64,000 nt of DNA from Aradus depressus (taxonomy: Eukaryota; Arthropoda; Insecta; Hemiptera; Aradidae). Positions 12,348 through 24,169 of this stretch are shown piece by piece. The position numbers were made by a program, and so were the translations under genes. A model generated the notes under the pieces. That model saw nothing but the letters and a program-made list of their open reading frames with translations. It was not told the origin of the DNA and did no database searches. The stretch is from assembly GCA_963662175.1 (NCBI GenBank), contig OY759215.1, forward strand, positions 50,733,213 through 50,797,212, in the 5' to 3' direction. Position 1 is the first letter of the stretch, and every line of letters starts with the position of its first letter.

Positions 12348-12604
12348 TTTTTGGCATATCCCTTGTGTGGACGATTTTCGCCACAAAGCCCCATCATATT
12401 TTGGCAAAACCTTGATGGGAGAATTTTTTTTTATATTAATTAAAGTAGGGAAACAGGTTGAAAAAGATGAAAAGGATAGAATAGAGACAAATAAGGGTTA
12501 CATTTAATTTTGAGAAATAATATTTTTTTTTGACGACTTCAAAAGAAGGTTACTATTTTAACATTGTTTTGGTTTAGTAATTATATATTTAGTAAAGTAA
12601 GAAA

Positions 12605-13825
12605 ATGCCAATTACCAGAGGACAAGCGAGAAGATTAGAGGAGGAAAGTAGAGAGGAAGGGTCGAGTTTGGAGGAAAGATCCGATATGGAGTTATCGGAA
12701 GATAGAGAAAGGGAGACTCCAGCCGCAATGGAGTCCATGCAGGGTACAGGTGAGGAGTCGCAAGGGGAGGGGGTAAATAAAGATAAAGAAAAAAAGGGCA
12801 TTGCTGCTCCTGATATGGAATGGCTCCGTGTTGTGTTAACAAAGTTAACTGGGGATATGAATCAAAAAATGGAAGAGCAAAGTAATAAATTAGGAAATTT
12901 AGTAACAAAGTTAACTGGGGAAATGGGAAATATCAATCAAAAAATAGAAGAACAGGGTAGAGATTTAAGGGGGGATATGAATCAAAAAATGGAAGAGCAA
13001 AGTAATAAATTAGGAAATTTAGAGACAAATTTAAAAAGGGAAATGGGGGATATGAATCAAAAAATGGAAGAGCAAAGTAATAAATTAGGAAATTTAGAGA
13101 CAAATTTAAAAAGGGAAATGGGGGAAAAATTAGGAAAATTAGAGACAAACTTAAGGGGTGACATTAAAAATTTAGAAGTTAAATTAAATAAAAAGGTGGA
13201 CAATTTGATGAACCAATTAGAGAAAATTCAAATAGAAAATGAAAGAGTTGAAAGTAGGATAAATAAAGCAGGAGAAAACTTAGAAAAGCACTTTATTCAA
13301 AAAATTAACAAGTTGGATGAAGGGAATTCTGAAGTAGAAAAAGAGGTTCTTATTATTGACAGTCAGTCACAAGTTGATGAGGTAGAAGGAACAGAGAATA
13401 ACAGTGGGGAGGAACAGACCCAAATTTTAGAGAAAGAGGTGGAGGAAGAGAGTCAAAATGTAGAAAAATTAGTATTAAGTGAAATTCAAGAAAATAGGAT
13501 GAATGTTGATGTGGATGGACAGAGTGAAAGGAACATTTGGATGTTATTAGACAAAACAAACGAACAGACTGAGGACAACAAACAAAAGACAAATTTTAAT
13601 TTTAAAGAAAATATAGTTAAAACTTACAGACAAACTGGAAATAGAAAGGAGGCTAATAAAAGTTATAAGAACAATTTTAAAAAGAGAGTAAAAGCATTCA
13701 AACAGGTATTAAGGACAAAATTAACACTGAACAAATATTTAGAGAAGGGGGAGGGGATTTTTAAAGACATAATTCGCCGGGGCATCCGGAAAAAGAAAAA
13801 ATTAAATTTGGGCTTTGCAATATAA
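12605..13825 (+). CDS. Gag-like coiled-coil protein of LTR element
   Basis: An intact 406-residue ORF. The N-terminus is MPITRGQARRLEEE, then a Glu/Ser-rich acidic stretch (to about residue 65). Residues about 75-225 form a strongly heptad-like coiled coil built from near-repeats of GDMNQKMEEQSNKLGNLE (three main copies plus partial ones). Another acidic region follows (about 240-300), and the C-terminal 70 residues are very basic (RGIRKKKKLN near the end). No CCHC zinc knuckle or recognisable capsid domain was seen. A coiled-coil N-terminus followed by a basic tail fits a reduced Gag that assembles and binds nucleic acid, but this is inference from position and composition. Confidence 0.7.
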   Translation: MPITRGQARRLEEESREEGSSLEERSDMELSEDRERETPAAMESMQGTGEESQGEGVNKDKEKKGIAAPDMEWLRVVLTKLTGDMNQKMEEQSNKLGNLVTKLTGEMGNINQKIEEQGRDLRGDMNQKMEEQSNKLGNLETNLKREMGDMNQKMEEQSNKLGNLETNLKREMGEKLGKLETNLRGDIKNLEVKLNKKVDNLMNQLEKIQIENERVESRINKAGENLEKHFIQKINKLDEGNSEVEKEVLIIDSQSQVDEVEGTENNSGEEQTQILEKEVEEESQNVEKLVLSEIQENRMNVDVDGQSERNIWMLLDKTNEQTEDNKQKTNFNFKENIVKTYRQTGNRKEANKSYKNNFKKRVKAFKQVLRTKLTLNKYLEKGEGIFKDIIRRGIRKKKKLNLGFAI

Positions 13826-15982
13826 TTGCATTAGCCACTTTTTATAGTGAACCTATTTTTTTTTGCAACTCGGATGAGTTTGAGGAAATGACTGACAGAC
13901 TAACATGACAGAATTAGGATTAATTTAAAATATGACGAAGTGACATTGGACTAATATAATAGTATGGATGATAAATTTATTTTTTGGATGAGAGAATTTT
14001 GGTATATGAAGAGTATGGATGAATTTTGGTATAGTTCTGCGTTTAAATTAATTAGGATTTAAATTAATTAGGATTTATATTTTTTTTTAGGATAAGATTA
14101 TATGTTAGGATCAGTATAAAATTATCTGAGAATTATATTTAAGGATTAGTCACCCAAATTTAATATGTGAAAGTTTTTTATTTAGAAGTTACTTATTAAT
14201 AATGATTATTGAAAATTAAAACATATACATATAACTGACTGATTTTGAACGAACATAATATGGAAGAAGATAGATTTTTTTTATTATATTTTTTATTACA
14301 AATGTTAGAAAGATAAAATCAGCAGGCTGAGAGATGCCTAGATCTCTTTGGAGACATGACGAACTTCCTGAGGCCGAGTCAAGGGGACAGATTCTCTGTT
14401 TCGGAACTGTTCAGCTAGGATACCGGACGTGACTAAATCATAATAATATTATAAATTAGAAAGACGAACGAAACTGTATAGAAGCCATGGAAGGATAATA
14501 TATTATATAAATTGTATGTATGCATAGGTTATTAAGTTTTTGTTATTATAAATTCTATTATTTAGACAATTTCATTTATTACTTTAAGTAACATGTTTTT
14601 CTACGTAAATTTTTTTATATAGGGAGAGTAGATGAGAATGAGAAGAGTTGTAGGAGCACATTATATAACTTTAGGAATAGGAGCAAACAAAGGGTAATAT
14701 TAATTAGAGAAGTTTTGAATTAATTGCTGATGACATTCTTTTAGACGTCGGGATTATATAGATTTGTTTTGGGAGAAATTATTTTTTTAATCCTAGTAAG
14801 AGCTAGTGATTAATTGGAGATTTATATTTTTTTTTGATCTGTGGGAGATGATTTTTTTGTGTGTCGACTAGAAAGAACTAGCGATATATTGGAGATATAT
14901 ATTTTTTTTGCGTGGAAGATGATTTTTGTATGTCGACTAGAAAGAACTAGCGATATAATGGAGATTTATGATGTAGTGTTGGTTGCCTACCTGAGATAGG
15001 AGGAACCGTATTTTTGCTACGTCAACGATGAAGTTATTATTATTAGGGAGTTATTAGTAGAGAAGGAAGTTGAAGTAAAAATATATGTGAGATACATTTT
15101 TTTTTAGTTAGGAAGTATGAAGGACGTCTCAAAGAATTTAATACCTCAAAAGACAAGTACTATATATATATTAAATAAATTAAATTTGTATTCCTTATTA
15201 CCCGGCGTGAGGCCTAATTTTGATTGTTAAGTAATATTTTGGAAGTGTGATGAAGTAAATAAAAAAAAAGGATTTATTTAATTTTTATTTCAAGTAAATA
15301 TTTTTATATACAATCTTTTTATATAATTATTTTGAATACATACAATTGTATATTGATGGTAAAGGCGGAAAGTAAAATAATTGGCAATTTCTTAAATCTG
15401 CATCCAACTTGATTATTTCCAAACTTGATTTCATGACTATGACTGATCCTGTAAATATGTAAAAATTTAGTATTATATTTTTATGTTCAATTAGTTCAAA
15501 TTTTTATAAATTTAAGTTAACATTTTCTTTAGGTTAAGGATTAATTGTAAATTTTTAGATTAAGATTTGTTTTTGTTTATTAGAAATTAAGTACGTATAT
15601 ATATAAGTTTAATAATTGTAAATAGTAATAAAAAAAAAATAAAAAATGGGCATATATGTATAAAAAGAGCGTCGAAATGGGCATATAAAAAATAAATCAG
15701 TGAGTGTAAGTGAGAGAGAGACTTCGATACATCGTTGATCAATGAGTTGAAGACATCAAGGAGCCAGCCAACATGTGCGTTCGAGGAGGAGCCCATCATG
15801 TGAATTGGAGGAAGACGTTAATCCATCTGTGTATTGAAGGAGGAAGCTTATCATGTGGATTCGAGGAAGAAGCTAATCAACCTGTGTATTGGAAGAAATT
15901 AAATCTGAAAGAACTTATATAAAAAAAAAAAAAAAAATTTGTGAACAAACATTTTTTTTTTTAAAAAGAAGGAAAAGGCAAA
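13826..15982 (+). other. Non-coding interior of the LTR element
   Basis: AT-rich with no pol-like frame. It holds short internal repeats. About three copies of a roughly 70-80-bp unit lie at about 14,788-14,965, sharing GTCGACTAGAAAGAACTAGC. Two copies of a roughly 60-bp unit lie at about 15,780-15,895 (the 'catcatgtgaattggaggaag' kind). The purine tract for the right LTR is at its end. Confidence 0.6.
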
Positions 15983-16783
15983 TGTGATGTACACTACGGA
16001 ACATTTTTTTAATGAATATTTTAATGAAAAGAGGTAATTTTTTTTTATTATAATCTAATATCATATATATATTAGATATATATCAAGGTGTTTGAGAAAC
16101 AAAACAAGAAAACATATAAAAAACAGCTGTGAAATAGTGTTAAATGTAATGGAGTCGTGAGCTAGCTCTAAAACGGTGCATGTGGTTTTGATATGTTTTA
16201 AATAAAAATGAAGTTGAACAATTAGATGAAAGTTGACTGGGGTGGAATTAAAGTGTGAAGAGTTGACGGAGTCTGGTTTTTGTGGTAGAGGCGTCAAGAA
16301 GGTACAATTAATAATATATATTTTTCAATATGCCCAAATAAAAAAAAAAAGAAATAGTTTTTTAAGTATTAATTTAATGTTTTTGTGCCATTGTAAATTT
16401 TTGTTTTGTTTGTTCAAATAAGTTTTTTTTAAATTTAAATATGTAAATATAGATAATAACCCAATTATTTGTCCTCTTCAAATTCTATCCTATTCATCTT
16501 CCCTGTAGTCCCAGTAGTATCATTTAAAAAACCTTTGGATTAGAAATTAATATTATTTAAAATTATTAAAAATTGGTATCTCTTTGTGAATCCAAGTGTA
16601 AAGTTTGTTTAATTGAATTTTTTTCGTTGTATACGTGTACTTTCTTAAAAATTGCACGTCTTAAATTATTGATTATATTTTTTAGGGCAATTTTCGGCAA
16701 ACTACTGTAGAAATCAAAATTTAAATAAACAAAAGAGATCAAATTTCTACAGGAAATGTGGTAGCAAACAAGTTATTATCACA
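15983..16783 (+). repeat. 3' LTR
   Basis: 801 bp, direct repeat of 11,547-12,347. It is preceded by a polypurine tract and followed by the CCAT target duplication. Confidence 0.93.
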
Positions 16784-16787
16784 CCAT

Positions 16788-17910
16788 ATTGTTGTGGAAG
16801 TGGTTCCTTTCAATTAGGTCCTGTACTGTTCAGTACTTTTGAGAGTTTGCAGGGAAATTTCACCAAATAAATAGCCTGTCATTTTGGAGAAAGTTTCAAT
16901 GTTTCTTTCTTACACTTTTTCCAACTTTTTAATATAGGAAAAGGAAACTTGTCTTGCTCATTGTTTGTTGGAAGTAAAAAGAAAGACAAATTTAATAAAA
17001 ATAGCACAAAAAGTATCAGAAGCGTATCTAGGGTATGGCACCTGCTCTGATGGAGCGCTACTGAGTTTTTTTTTTTTATTCCTTAGCCCCCCTCCCACGG
17101 ATATGGTTCAACTTTTAGAGTTTGTAAAAGTTTGTTATCAAATGGGTGTTGTTTTCTCATAAAATACCATTTTTCCTCATTAAAATGTATTGAAAATATT
17201 TTAAATAATAAAAAAAATTTACGAAAGGAGAAAACCAACATAAAACAATTCCACTTCAGTAAATGACAAAAATAGTGGACGAAAGACCAAAACAGGATAA
17301 TGTTGTGTTTAAATAAGATACTGAAGATGACATCAAATTCAGTGCTTGCCATAGAAGCTACTTTCCGTAGATACCTCTCACAAGAATGAAGGGTCTAGTA
17401 TTTAGAATCATTAATAATTTCAGTTGGTACTGGTTGGAAACTTTTACGAGAATTGAAGTCTTCTTGAAGGATCCAATGGGATACTTCCCAGGGAATTCAT
17501 AGTCAATGTTGACTTCGCCCTCCTGGCGACCAAAAAAAAATTTTGCTGGGTCATTTTATTTATTTTTTTGATTTTACAATGTGAGAAAGAGCGTGAACTC
17601 TCGAATCCTTAGCCAAGGCATTGTACAAGTCTTTAGGTTTAAAATGGATTAACTTTTCAACATGCATAAGTAAGAGAGGTTCAAACATTTCTTCACTCAA
17701 TTTCTTAATTGCTTGTAACTTAACTAACTGCTGATTATTCAATATTGAATGCATGCAGATGAAGTCAAGAAGTAGAAGAAAAACAAGGCCATGTTGATGC
17801 GCTTCTAGACTCTTCATTTCATAAATATTTTTCTGAAAAAAGTACAGCTAAGTCCCCCATTATTTCAAACCTTATTTTTATTCGATTAGTTTTATTCTTC
17901 AGTAGATAGA
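16788..17910. other. Intergenic, no gene seen
   Basis: AT-rich. Short frames on both strands have no recognisable domain or splice support. Confidence 0.4.
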
Positions 17911-18197
17911 ACAAAGAAGATACAAAAGGAACACACTACACTCTAAGCAGGACAAAGAAGATACAAAAGGAACACACTACACTCTAAGCAGGACAAAGAA
18001 GATACAAAAGGAACACACTACACTCTAAGCAGGACAAAGAAGATACAAAAGGAACACACTACACTCTAAGCAGGACAAAGAAGATACAAAAGGAACACAC
18101 TACACTCTAAGCAGGACAAAGAAGATACAAAAGGAACACACTACACTCTAAGCAGGACAAAGAAGATACAAAAGGAACACACTACACTCTAAGCAGG
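17911..18197 (+). repeat. 41-bp tandem repeat, 7 copies
   Basis: The unit begins ACAAAGAAGATACAAAAGG and ends ACTCTAAGCAGG. Seven consecutive, virtually identical copies start at 17,911, 17,952, 17,993, 18,034, 18,075, 18,116 and 18,157. The 41-bp unit shifts reading frame each time, so it is not a coding repeat. Confidence 0.95.
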
Positions 18198-18200
18198 ACA

Positions 18201-18345
18201 ATTTCATTTTATCGACCGAGGTTGATTGTGACAACCCTGATCTACAACCTGGCCCCAGAAGCACGCTTTGGCTTTCATCCCCTCTACCCGGGGAACCCTA
18301 TGAGCCCATCACGTATTCCGAGATTTGGCCGGTGGAAGTGAAGTG
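18201..18345 (+). other. GC-richer block with a short open frame
   Basis: Directly after the 41-bp array the composition changes. One plus-strand frame stays open for about 50 codons, with a proline-rich, protein-like reading (VDCDNPDLQPGPRS, then LPGEPYEPITYSEIWPVE) ending at TAA. It has no Met start and no strong acceptor. It could be an exon fragment, a transposon piece or chance. Confidence 0.25.
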
Positions 18346-18349
18346 GTAA

Positions 18350-19170
18350 CCATGACAACTAGGCGCACCGTCAATCCGTTGTTCTCGACAGTTCTAGTAT
18401 TTCCTTGCCGATATCGTTATAATTTCGACCATAAAATGTCTATATGCTTGTTTAAAGGTTCAATTTGAACACCTTTAGTAAGATTACAATTCAGTATTTA
18501 CATTATACTTTTAATGAACATGAATGCAATAAATCAATTGCTTTTCTTTCTTTTTCCTTTACTTATAAAATATTCTAAACTTGTAATATGTAGTAATGTA
18601 TTCATTTGAACGGTCAATACGAGGACTGACTTAGTAAAGAGCTAATAGCAAGCTTAGATACAAAAAAAAAAAAATTAAAATCGGTACAAATAAACTGAGA
18701 AAAAAGTTATTCATACATTTACCGTCCGGGTCCTTGGGTGCTCGACTTTAACTTGGCGCTCCTTTTGCTGTCTGTTTGTATGTTTACACGTACGGTATAC
18801 ATTTCGTAATTCATTTCAGAATTTGGCCTATCTCTAGAAAGGGTTATCAGAGTGAGGTGAGGTCAAAGGCTAGCTGCTGCCTTGAGGCGTGGTTCTTGTT
18901 CAGACACCAACCAATTAACTTTGTAACTTATCTTGCGTAACTTGGCTTCCCGTCTCCAACTTTACTCTCACATGAGTCTGTTTATGTAGGTATAACCTGA
19001 GTGAAAGGTTGAGGCTCATTTGAAAAGTGTTGCATTTTTTTTTTTTTTTTATTTCGAAGGATCCGTAGGTCGAAGATTATCTACGAAACCCTATAACGAT
19101 GTTTGACATCTGTCCCACCCGATATCTGGGAAACTAATGGAGTTATATACAGGTATGTTTTTTTTTAAAA
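18350..19170. other. Intergenic, no gene seen
   Basis: Mixed-composition sequence with no domain, splice-bounded frame or element recognised. Confidence 0.35.
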
Positions 19171-19173
19171 TAT

Positions 19174-19345
19174 TGTCTATTTCACAAAATATATAAAATA
19201 TTTGGAAGTAACTTCTAAGTTGAGGAACGCGGACATATTGTGGAATTTGTAATAGATAAATAAAACAAACTTATTTTTTGAAATATTGTCTATTCCACTA
19301 AAGATATTTATAAAACTGCCGGTTTCGGCCTCACACCATCGTCAG
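19174..19345 (+). repeat. 'ttgtctattcca' dispersed repeat, copy
   Basis: Contains CTTCTAAGTTGAGGAACGCG followed by a GACATATTGTGGAA phrase and AAATATTGTCTATTCCAC, ending in a GCCGGTTTCGGCC motif. These are the same blocks as at 669-895. Non-coding. Confidence 0.55.
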
Positions 19346-20500
19346 GTCTAGTTATGAACTAAGTTAGTTTGCAGAGTGCACTGCACAAAATGATGATGTT
19401 TATTTAAGATTATGATTGCAAGATTGTGTTTACTAGTGGGAATGCTTACCAACCTTAAGACGTTGAACATAAGGATTTGGAAACATTAGAACTAAGACAT
19501 GTTATGTCAAAACATTAAAATAAATATAAAGAACCATGGATTGCCAACAGAGGTTCCTAACTTTTTAGATTAAAGGTCAGATACATCAACACTAGGAAAG
19601 GTTTAATTTAATTTTGAAAAAGGTTTATTTCAAGAGGAAAGATTGAAAGCCATTTGGAAAAGCTGTAAGTCATTATTACCTTACGCTTTCTGCCTTATGT
19701 CAAGCCACGAAGGGGGACGGGTGGTAGTCGCAGTCTTAACTTCACAGGGGTAATATTAACTAAAACGGTACAAATGAGCATGCAGAAAGAAGAAACACGA
19801 ATTAGTTTTAGTATAAAGCATCTCATTATTCCTTCCGTTAGGACACTTTAATATGTATTAGTGCCTAGTATATGAATAATTTTACAATAATTGTGCATTC
19901 ATGTTTGGCTATATTCGGAATTTTTTCATAAGGATGCAAGGAAGGTTGAAAATGAATTAGAAAAGATTTATTTTAGTCTTATCTTGTAGCGATTCAAGTG
20001 TATGGTTGTTTATTATTCCTTATAATGACATAAATATTAATTGCTATGTCAATAATGGTGGTAACGGTTCTACTTCCCACTATACAAAGGATAGGAGAAA
20101 TTTGATAATCAAGCCAATCATATATTTTTGAATGTTCAACGAAAAATGTACATATATCATTAATGAGTATCAGGGCATTCCTGGATTCAGAACTCTATAT
20201 GCCAGATTATCTATTATTTTGCAACCTAATCGATGAAAGAGCAGGTGGCAAGAACGTAATTAACCAAAATTGTAACTCCCAATGAAATAGATGTGTCGAC
20301 TTGAAATTGAATATATGGATTCTCAAGTCCTAACTAAGGCACCTTATTGATTTTCAGTCTAATCAGGCTAAGAAAAAGTAAGTTAGAGGGGGAGTGGAAC
20401 CTGTAGATCTCTCGCCTAACAATTTATTAAAAAATTCTAAAGTATTTTTGATGCTGGGGGAAGTTCACTGAAGGTAAATTACTATTTTTGTTTTGTTTTT
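19346..20500. other. Intergenic, no gene seen
   Basis: AT-rich; nothing supported. Confidence 0.4.
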
Positions 20501-20504
20501 TTCA

Positions 20505-21020
20505 GTGGTTATATTCACAACGCTTTCCTCATTAAGACTTCATTCACACTCTAATCACTTCCAAATGGAAGCCACATCTCACATACAGGCATCTACTCAC
20601 TTTAATCATGAAATCCAAGAAAATAAATCTTGTGGCTGTTTACTGCCCTCCAAGGTTGGCCACAGCTCCTGCTACATCTTCAGAATTGTTGTGGGAGAGT
20701 ACAATGCTAAACACCAGCCAGCAGCGAATCTGTACTCCGAGGGGAAGGACTCATAACACTGTAATCAACACAGACAACTTACAAAGTATGTCGCCTAAGA
20801 CACAGACTTACTGGCAGTCATCACCTCGTAAATTAGCGGACTTACAGAATGTTTCTATCCAGAAAGGACTAGGAAGTATGCCATCAACCATCAATTGCAT
20901 GGCTGATCTCTCTGATCGCTCCCCTGTAATGTTTAACCTCTGGGCGGGGTCAAATGGAAAGGAGAAAAAAGTTGATCCTAACTTCTGTGAACATGGATGG
21001 AGAAACATTCAGTATCAGTA
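20505..21020 (+). pseudogene. Fossil non-LTR retrotransposon, endonuclease domain (Jockey-like)
   Basis: Pieces in two frames resemble the apurinic-type endonuclease of Jockey-like LINEs. INLVAVYCPPR corresponds to the conserved VYxPP strand, and VGEYNAKHQ to the GDFNAKH motif. The end piece ADLSDRSPVMFNL corresponds to the DHSPV motif with the catalytic His replaced. The switches between frames and the lost residues show it is dead. A longer plus-strand open frame (20,608-21,021) covers most of it, but it is not a host gene. Confidence 0.7.
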
Positions 21021-21029
21021 GACCCTAGA

Positions 21030-21883
21030 CTTTTAGTGCCTTAATCGCAGAAAAGGCAAGACGAACTAGAGGCGATACTAGTATTTAACTCGCTCTATAC
21101 AGGAAGCAGCATGGTCGTCGTTACTCTCACAAGCTCTGTTCCCAGGCAGATCTACCAGTTTATCCGAAGGCTGATCAGAAGAAATGGCTGGCAAGGCAGA
21201 GATGACATTCCTCCAGACTATCAAGCGACAGACGGACTTTTAAATTACAATACCGCAAAAAGCGTTGCCATGCAACTGTTGCCATTTTTTGATTAAAAGA
21301 AATTTAATATTTATGAACAAATTTTAAAATAAGTAGGTGCCTATCTACTGAGAGAATGTTTTTTATAACAATGACATGAACACATTACATCAAGATATAA
21401 ACTTTGCTTCAAAGACTATGCACTGTATTGTCTACATGGAACAATAGTCAATTTTATAAACTGTTATTCATCATTAAAGAAAAAAAAACAGAATAAAAAA
21501 ATGTCAATTTTGCTGCATTACCATATAATGGGTAGAGAACCAAACCCTTGGTGGATGATTTGTTGTGTTGAAATAAAACCTTGAGGATTCGAACCAATCA
21601 GCTAGATCTCAGATAGTAATACTTCTATGAAGGATGAAGGGTGTCAAGGTTGGAGCTCCGTCTCCGCAGTTTGCGTGCAAACAGGCCCGCTGGCGCTGTC
21701 TTGTTCTTGTATTTGTTTCATTGGTACATAGTCAAATGTCTCATAGTCAGAGGCCAATCACAGAAGGCAGGAGGAACTCCGAGACTCCACTGAAATATAC
21801 GGTAACAGTTCAGACTCTTATAAGTAGAAAAAAAAGTTGTAGTTGAAACTGAAACTGAAAACTCACGACGGTCCCTCAATGTA
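21030..21883. other. Possible continuation of LINE fossil; no intact gene
   Basis: Short open frames follow the endonuclease fossil (around 21,050-21,290 and 21,634-21,846), but no reverse-transcriptase motif was recognised in them. Confidence 0.3.
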
Positions 21884-22237
21884 TTGCCCTTTTCAGAAAA
21901 GTTGGTTTCTTACTCCTCTCAACATATGTCGATTGTTTCGATAGTTATTAGTATTACTATTATTATGCTCTTCTTTTTGAAGAGGAAGAACAACCCGAAC
22001 TGTTGTTGCGGCGACATCGAGACTGCTGAACAGGTACTCCGTTGTACGACCAAGCGACGGACGAGTGAGTTCATGGGACAGGATTATGTTGTTCAGCCGA
22101 TTTGTCGGCTTCTGGCCGGAGTAGAAGAAAGACGAGCTAGGGATCGTTGCAGATTGGTGCTTGACCTCGAGCTCCTCCGTCAACGTATTACAGGGAGATG
22201 TTGCACGATCACAAGAGTGCTTCCTTTAAAAATTTAA
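21884..22237 (+). pseudogene. ORF with LINE-like Cys motif, uncertain
   Basis: A 117-residue open frame. Residues about 18-33 are hydrophobic. Residues about 38-54 read NPNCCCGDIETAEQVLRC, reminiscent of the C-terminal Cys motif (CxCG...ET.EH.L..C) of some non-LTR retrotransposons. It lies 1 kb downstream of the endonuclease fossil on the same strand, so it may be the 3' end of the same dead element. The other strand is also open here, so chance is possible. Confidence 0.25.
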
Positions 22238-22239
22238 AT

Positions 22240-24165
22240 AAATAAAAGAGTAATTAATATTATAAGTAATTTTTATTTAGGTAAATTTTTTACATCAAAC
22301 TTTTAAAATTAACTGACGATTTTTATTAAAGACTATGATTAGATATTTTATTTCTTAAAGGCTTTATAGATTTTTTGACCATTTACATAATGTCGATGAA
22401 CAAGAGAAACCTCGTATCTGACATGAATATTCCTTTCACAATTAATATAAAAAAGAGCCTGCGAGAGAGTGCAATCTTACACCGACATCCAACAGCGTCG
22501 AAGGTAGAGTCAATATTATACCGTTAGCAAGGGTAGGTCACAAGACTTCCCAACGAGTCCTCTTTCAATACTCTAAAATGAGTTGAACCCGAGATATCTA
22601 GATGTTTCTGAAGAGAACATCCCATAATTAAATAAATTTTGTGAAGTATAGGTCGACAACTTTTAATTGGTGAAACAATTTTTACTCAAATTTGCACTAT
22701 ATTCTATAATTGAGGGAAAGAAGATTTATCGAAGGCATAGAATCGGATTATTCTCCTTGATTTGTCATGTTACAATTGATCGGCTGATTTAAATGTATTA
22801 ACAATATGCTGAAGAAGGGAGGAAGGGAAAAAAGAGGAGGGGAGGGGGTACATGGAGAAGAGAAGTTTTGTAAATATTGCATAACTTGTATGGTAAAAGT
22901 GACAAATGATATAACCGTGGAGAATCTCTGATTCAGATCTGGATCTAACCACCACCATGTGTGTCCTCAAATATTTTGTATTTAAATGTAGATGGGCATA
23001 ACTTGTATGCATATACTTCCGGATTCATGAACGTAAGAAGGACAAGAGTGTTACGTATGACTTGTCATAATTCAATATTACGTGTTTAACCAATTTGCTT
23101 CGTTTGAGCTACTTAGACCATGAAAAATACTGTGCTTATTTAGCCTGTGGCTAACACTAATGCAATAAATTTCTGGGAAAAAAAAATTAATTAACAATGA
23201 ACAAAAAACCCGACTACCGAAAAATTACCCCAAAAAGCTGTAAGAATAGTAGCATGTGGTATCTAAACGAAACAATTTACTACAACACAAGCTTAACCTT
23301 GGTTTTGTTGCAGAATTATAAAGACAATTTGCAAAAACCATGGTCGGGCGATTTCGTTATATTATTATATGTAGATGGGATATAAGATAAGCTCCCGCCT
23401 CGATTTTGTACATTTCCTTTATAATTTTTGAACAAATCCAAGGATGAGTTTGTGTTGCAGTAAATTGTTCCGAGGGTTCTTTGTTTTCTTTAGATATCAC
23501 ATGCTATTGTATATATTTTCACTTGTTACTGCTTTATACACTTTTCAAGTTTCTGCATAAAATATGATCTGCTCTTCTTATCTCCCCTTGAAAATTTGTT
23601 CTCAATTTACAATTTATTTTTTTATTGTTATATATTTATTTATGCAAATATATTTGACCGCAGAAATGGTAACAAGTTGTTTTTTTTTCTGTTTCCTGAA
23701 AAATGAATAATTTGGCCTTGTTTGGTTTGTAGATACAACTTCTCAATTGCGTCAGCCCTTAAAAGACACATTTGATTGAATTTTTTTTTTTTTTTCGAAG
23801 GCTCTCGGATTATGAATATCTCAAAGCATTCTTAATGTGCCAACTTGCTACGTTGAAATGAAGCTCTGTATCGGCCACACCAGCCCTTTAAATATATATA
23901 GTACGGAATATTAAAAAGTGTATAAGATGTGTGAGGGATGGGTGAGTACTTGAGAAAGCTAAGCTAAGGTTGGACGTGCATGTGTGTGAGTGTCCCAATC
24001 ATCAGTTGGCCAATCTGTCTGTTCTTTGTAGTTTAATATTTGTATCATGGCCAAGCGGCCTTCTCTGTTCTGCGGCCTCCTACATCTAGTCAATACTTTC
24101 ATCTAGTTTTCATCTGAAGTAAAGGTCATGTGAGGCTTGATATGATGTACGCTACCTCTCTACTC
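22240..24165. other. Intergenic, no gene seen
   Basis: No supported gene or element on either strand. Homopolymers are frequent. Confidence 0.4.
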
Positions 24166-24169
24166 AGAT

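Larger units (their letters stand above)
11547..16783 (+). mobile_element. Complete non-autonomous LTR retrotransposon (Gag-like ORF only)
   Basis: Two 801-bp direct repeats (11,547-12,347 and 15,983-16,783) bound a 3.6-kb interior. Both LTRs start TGTGAT and end ATCACA, forming short terminal inverted repeats. The element is flanked by the 4-bp direct repeat CCAT (11,543-11,546 and 16,784-16,787), a target duplication. A purine-rich tract (AAAAAGAAGGAAAAGG) ends two or three bases before the right LTR, as expected for a plus-strand polypurine tract. No LTR difference was found by reading the two copies side by side, which implies a recent insertion. The only long ORF is at 12,605-13,825. No protease, reverse transcriptase, RNase H or integrase frame is visible, so movement would need enzymes from another element. 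The TG...CA ends and 4-bp duplication fit Ty3/Gypsy or BEL-type elements. Confidence 0.92.

Noticed and set aside
17911..18197. CRISPR array
   Set aside because: The 41-bp units are contiguous with no variable spacers, and the setting is eukaryotic. It is a minisatellite.
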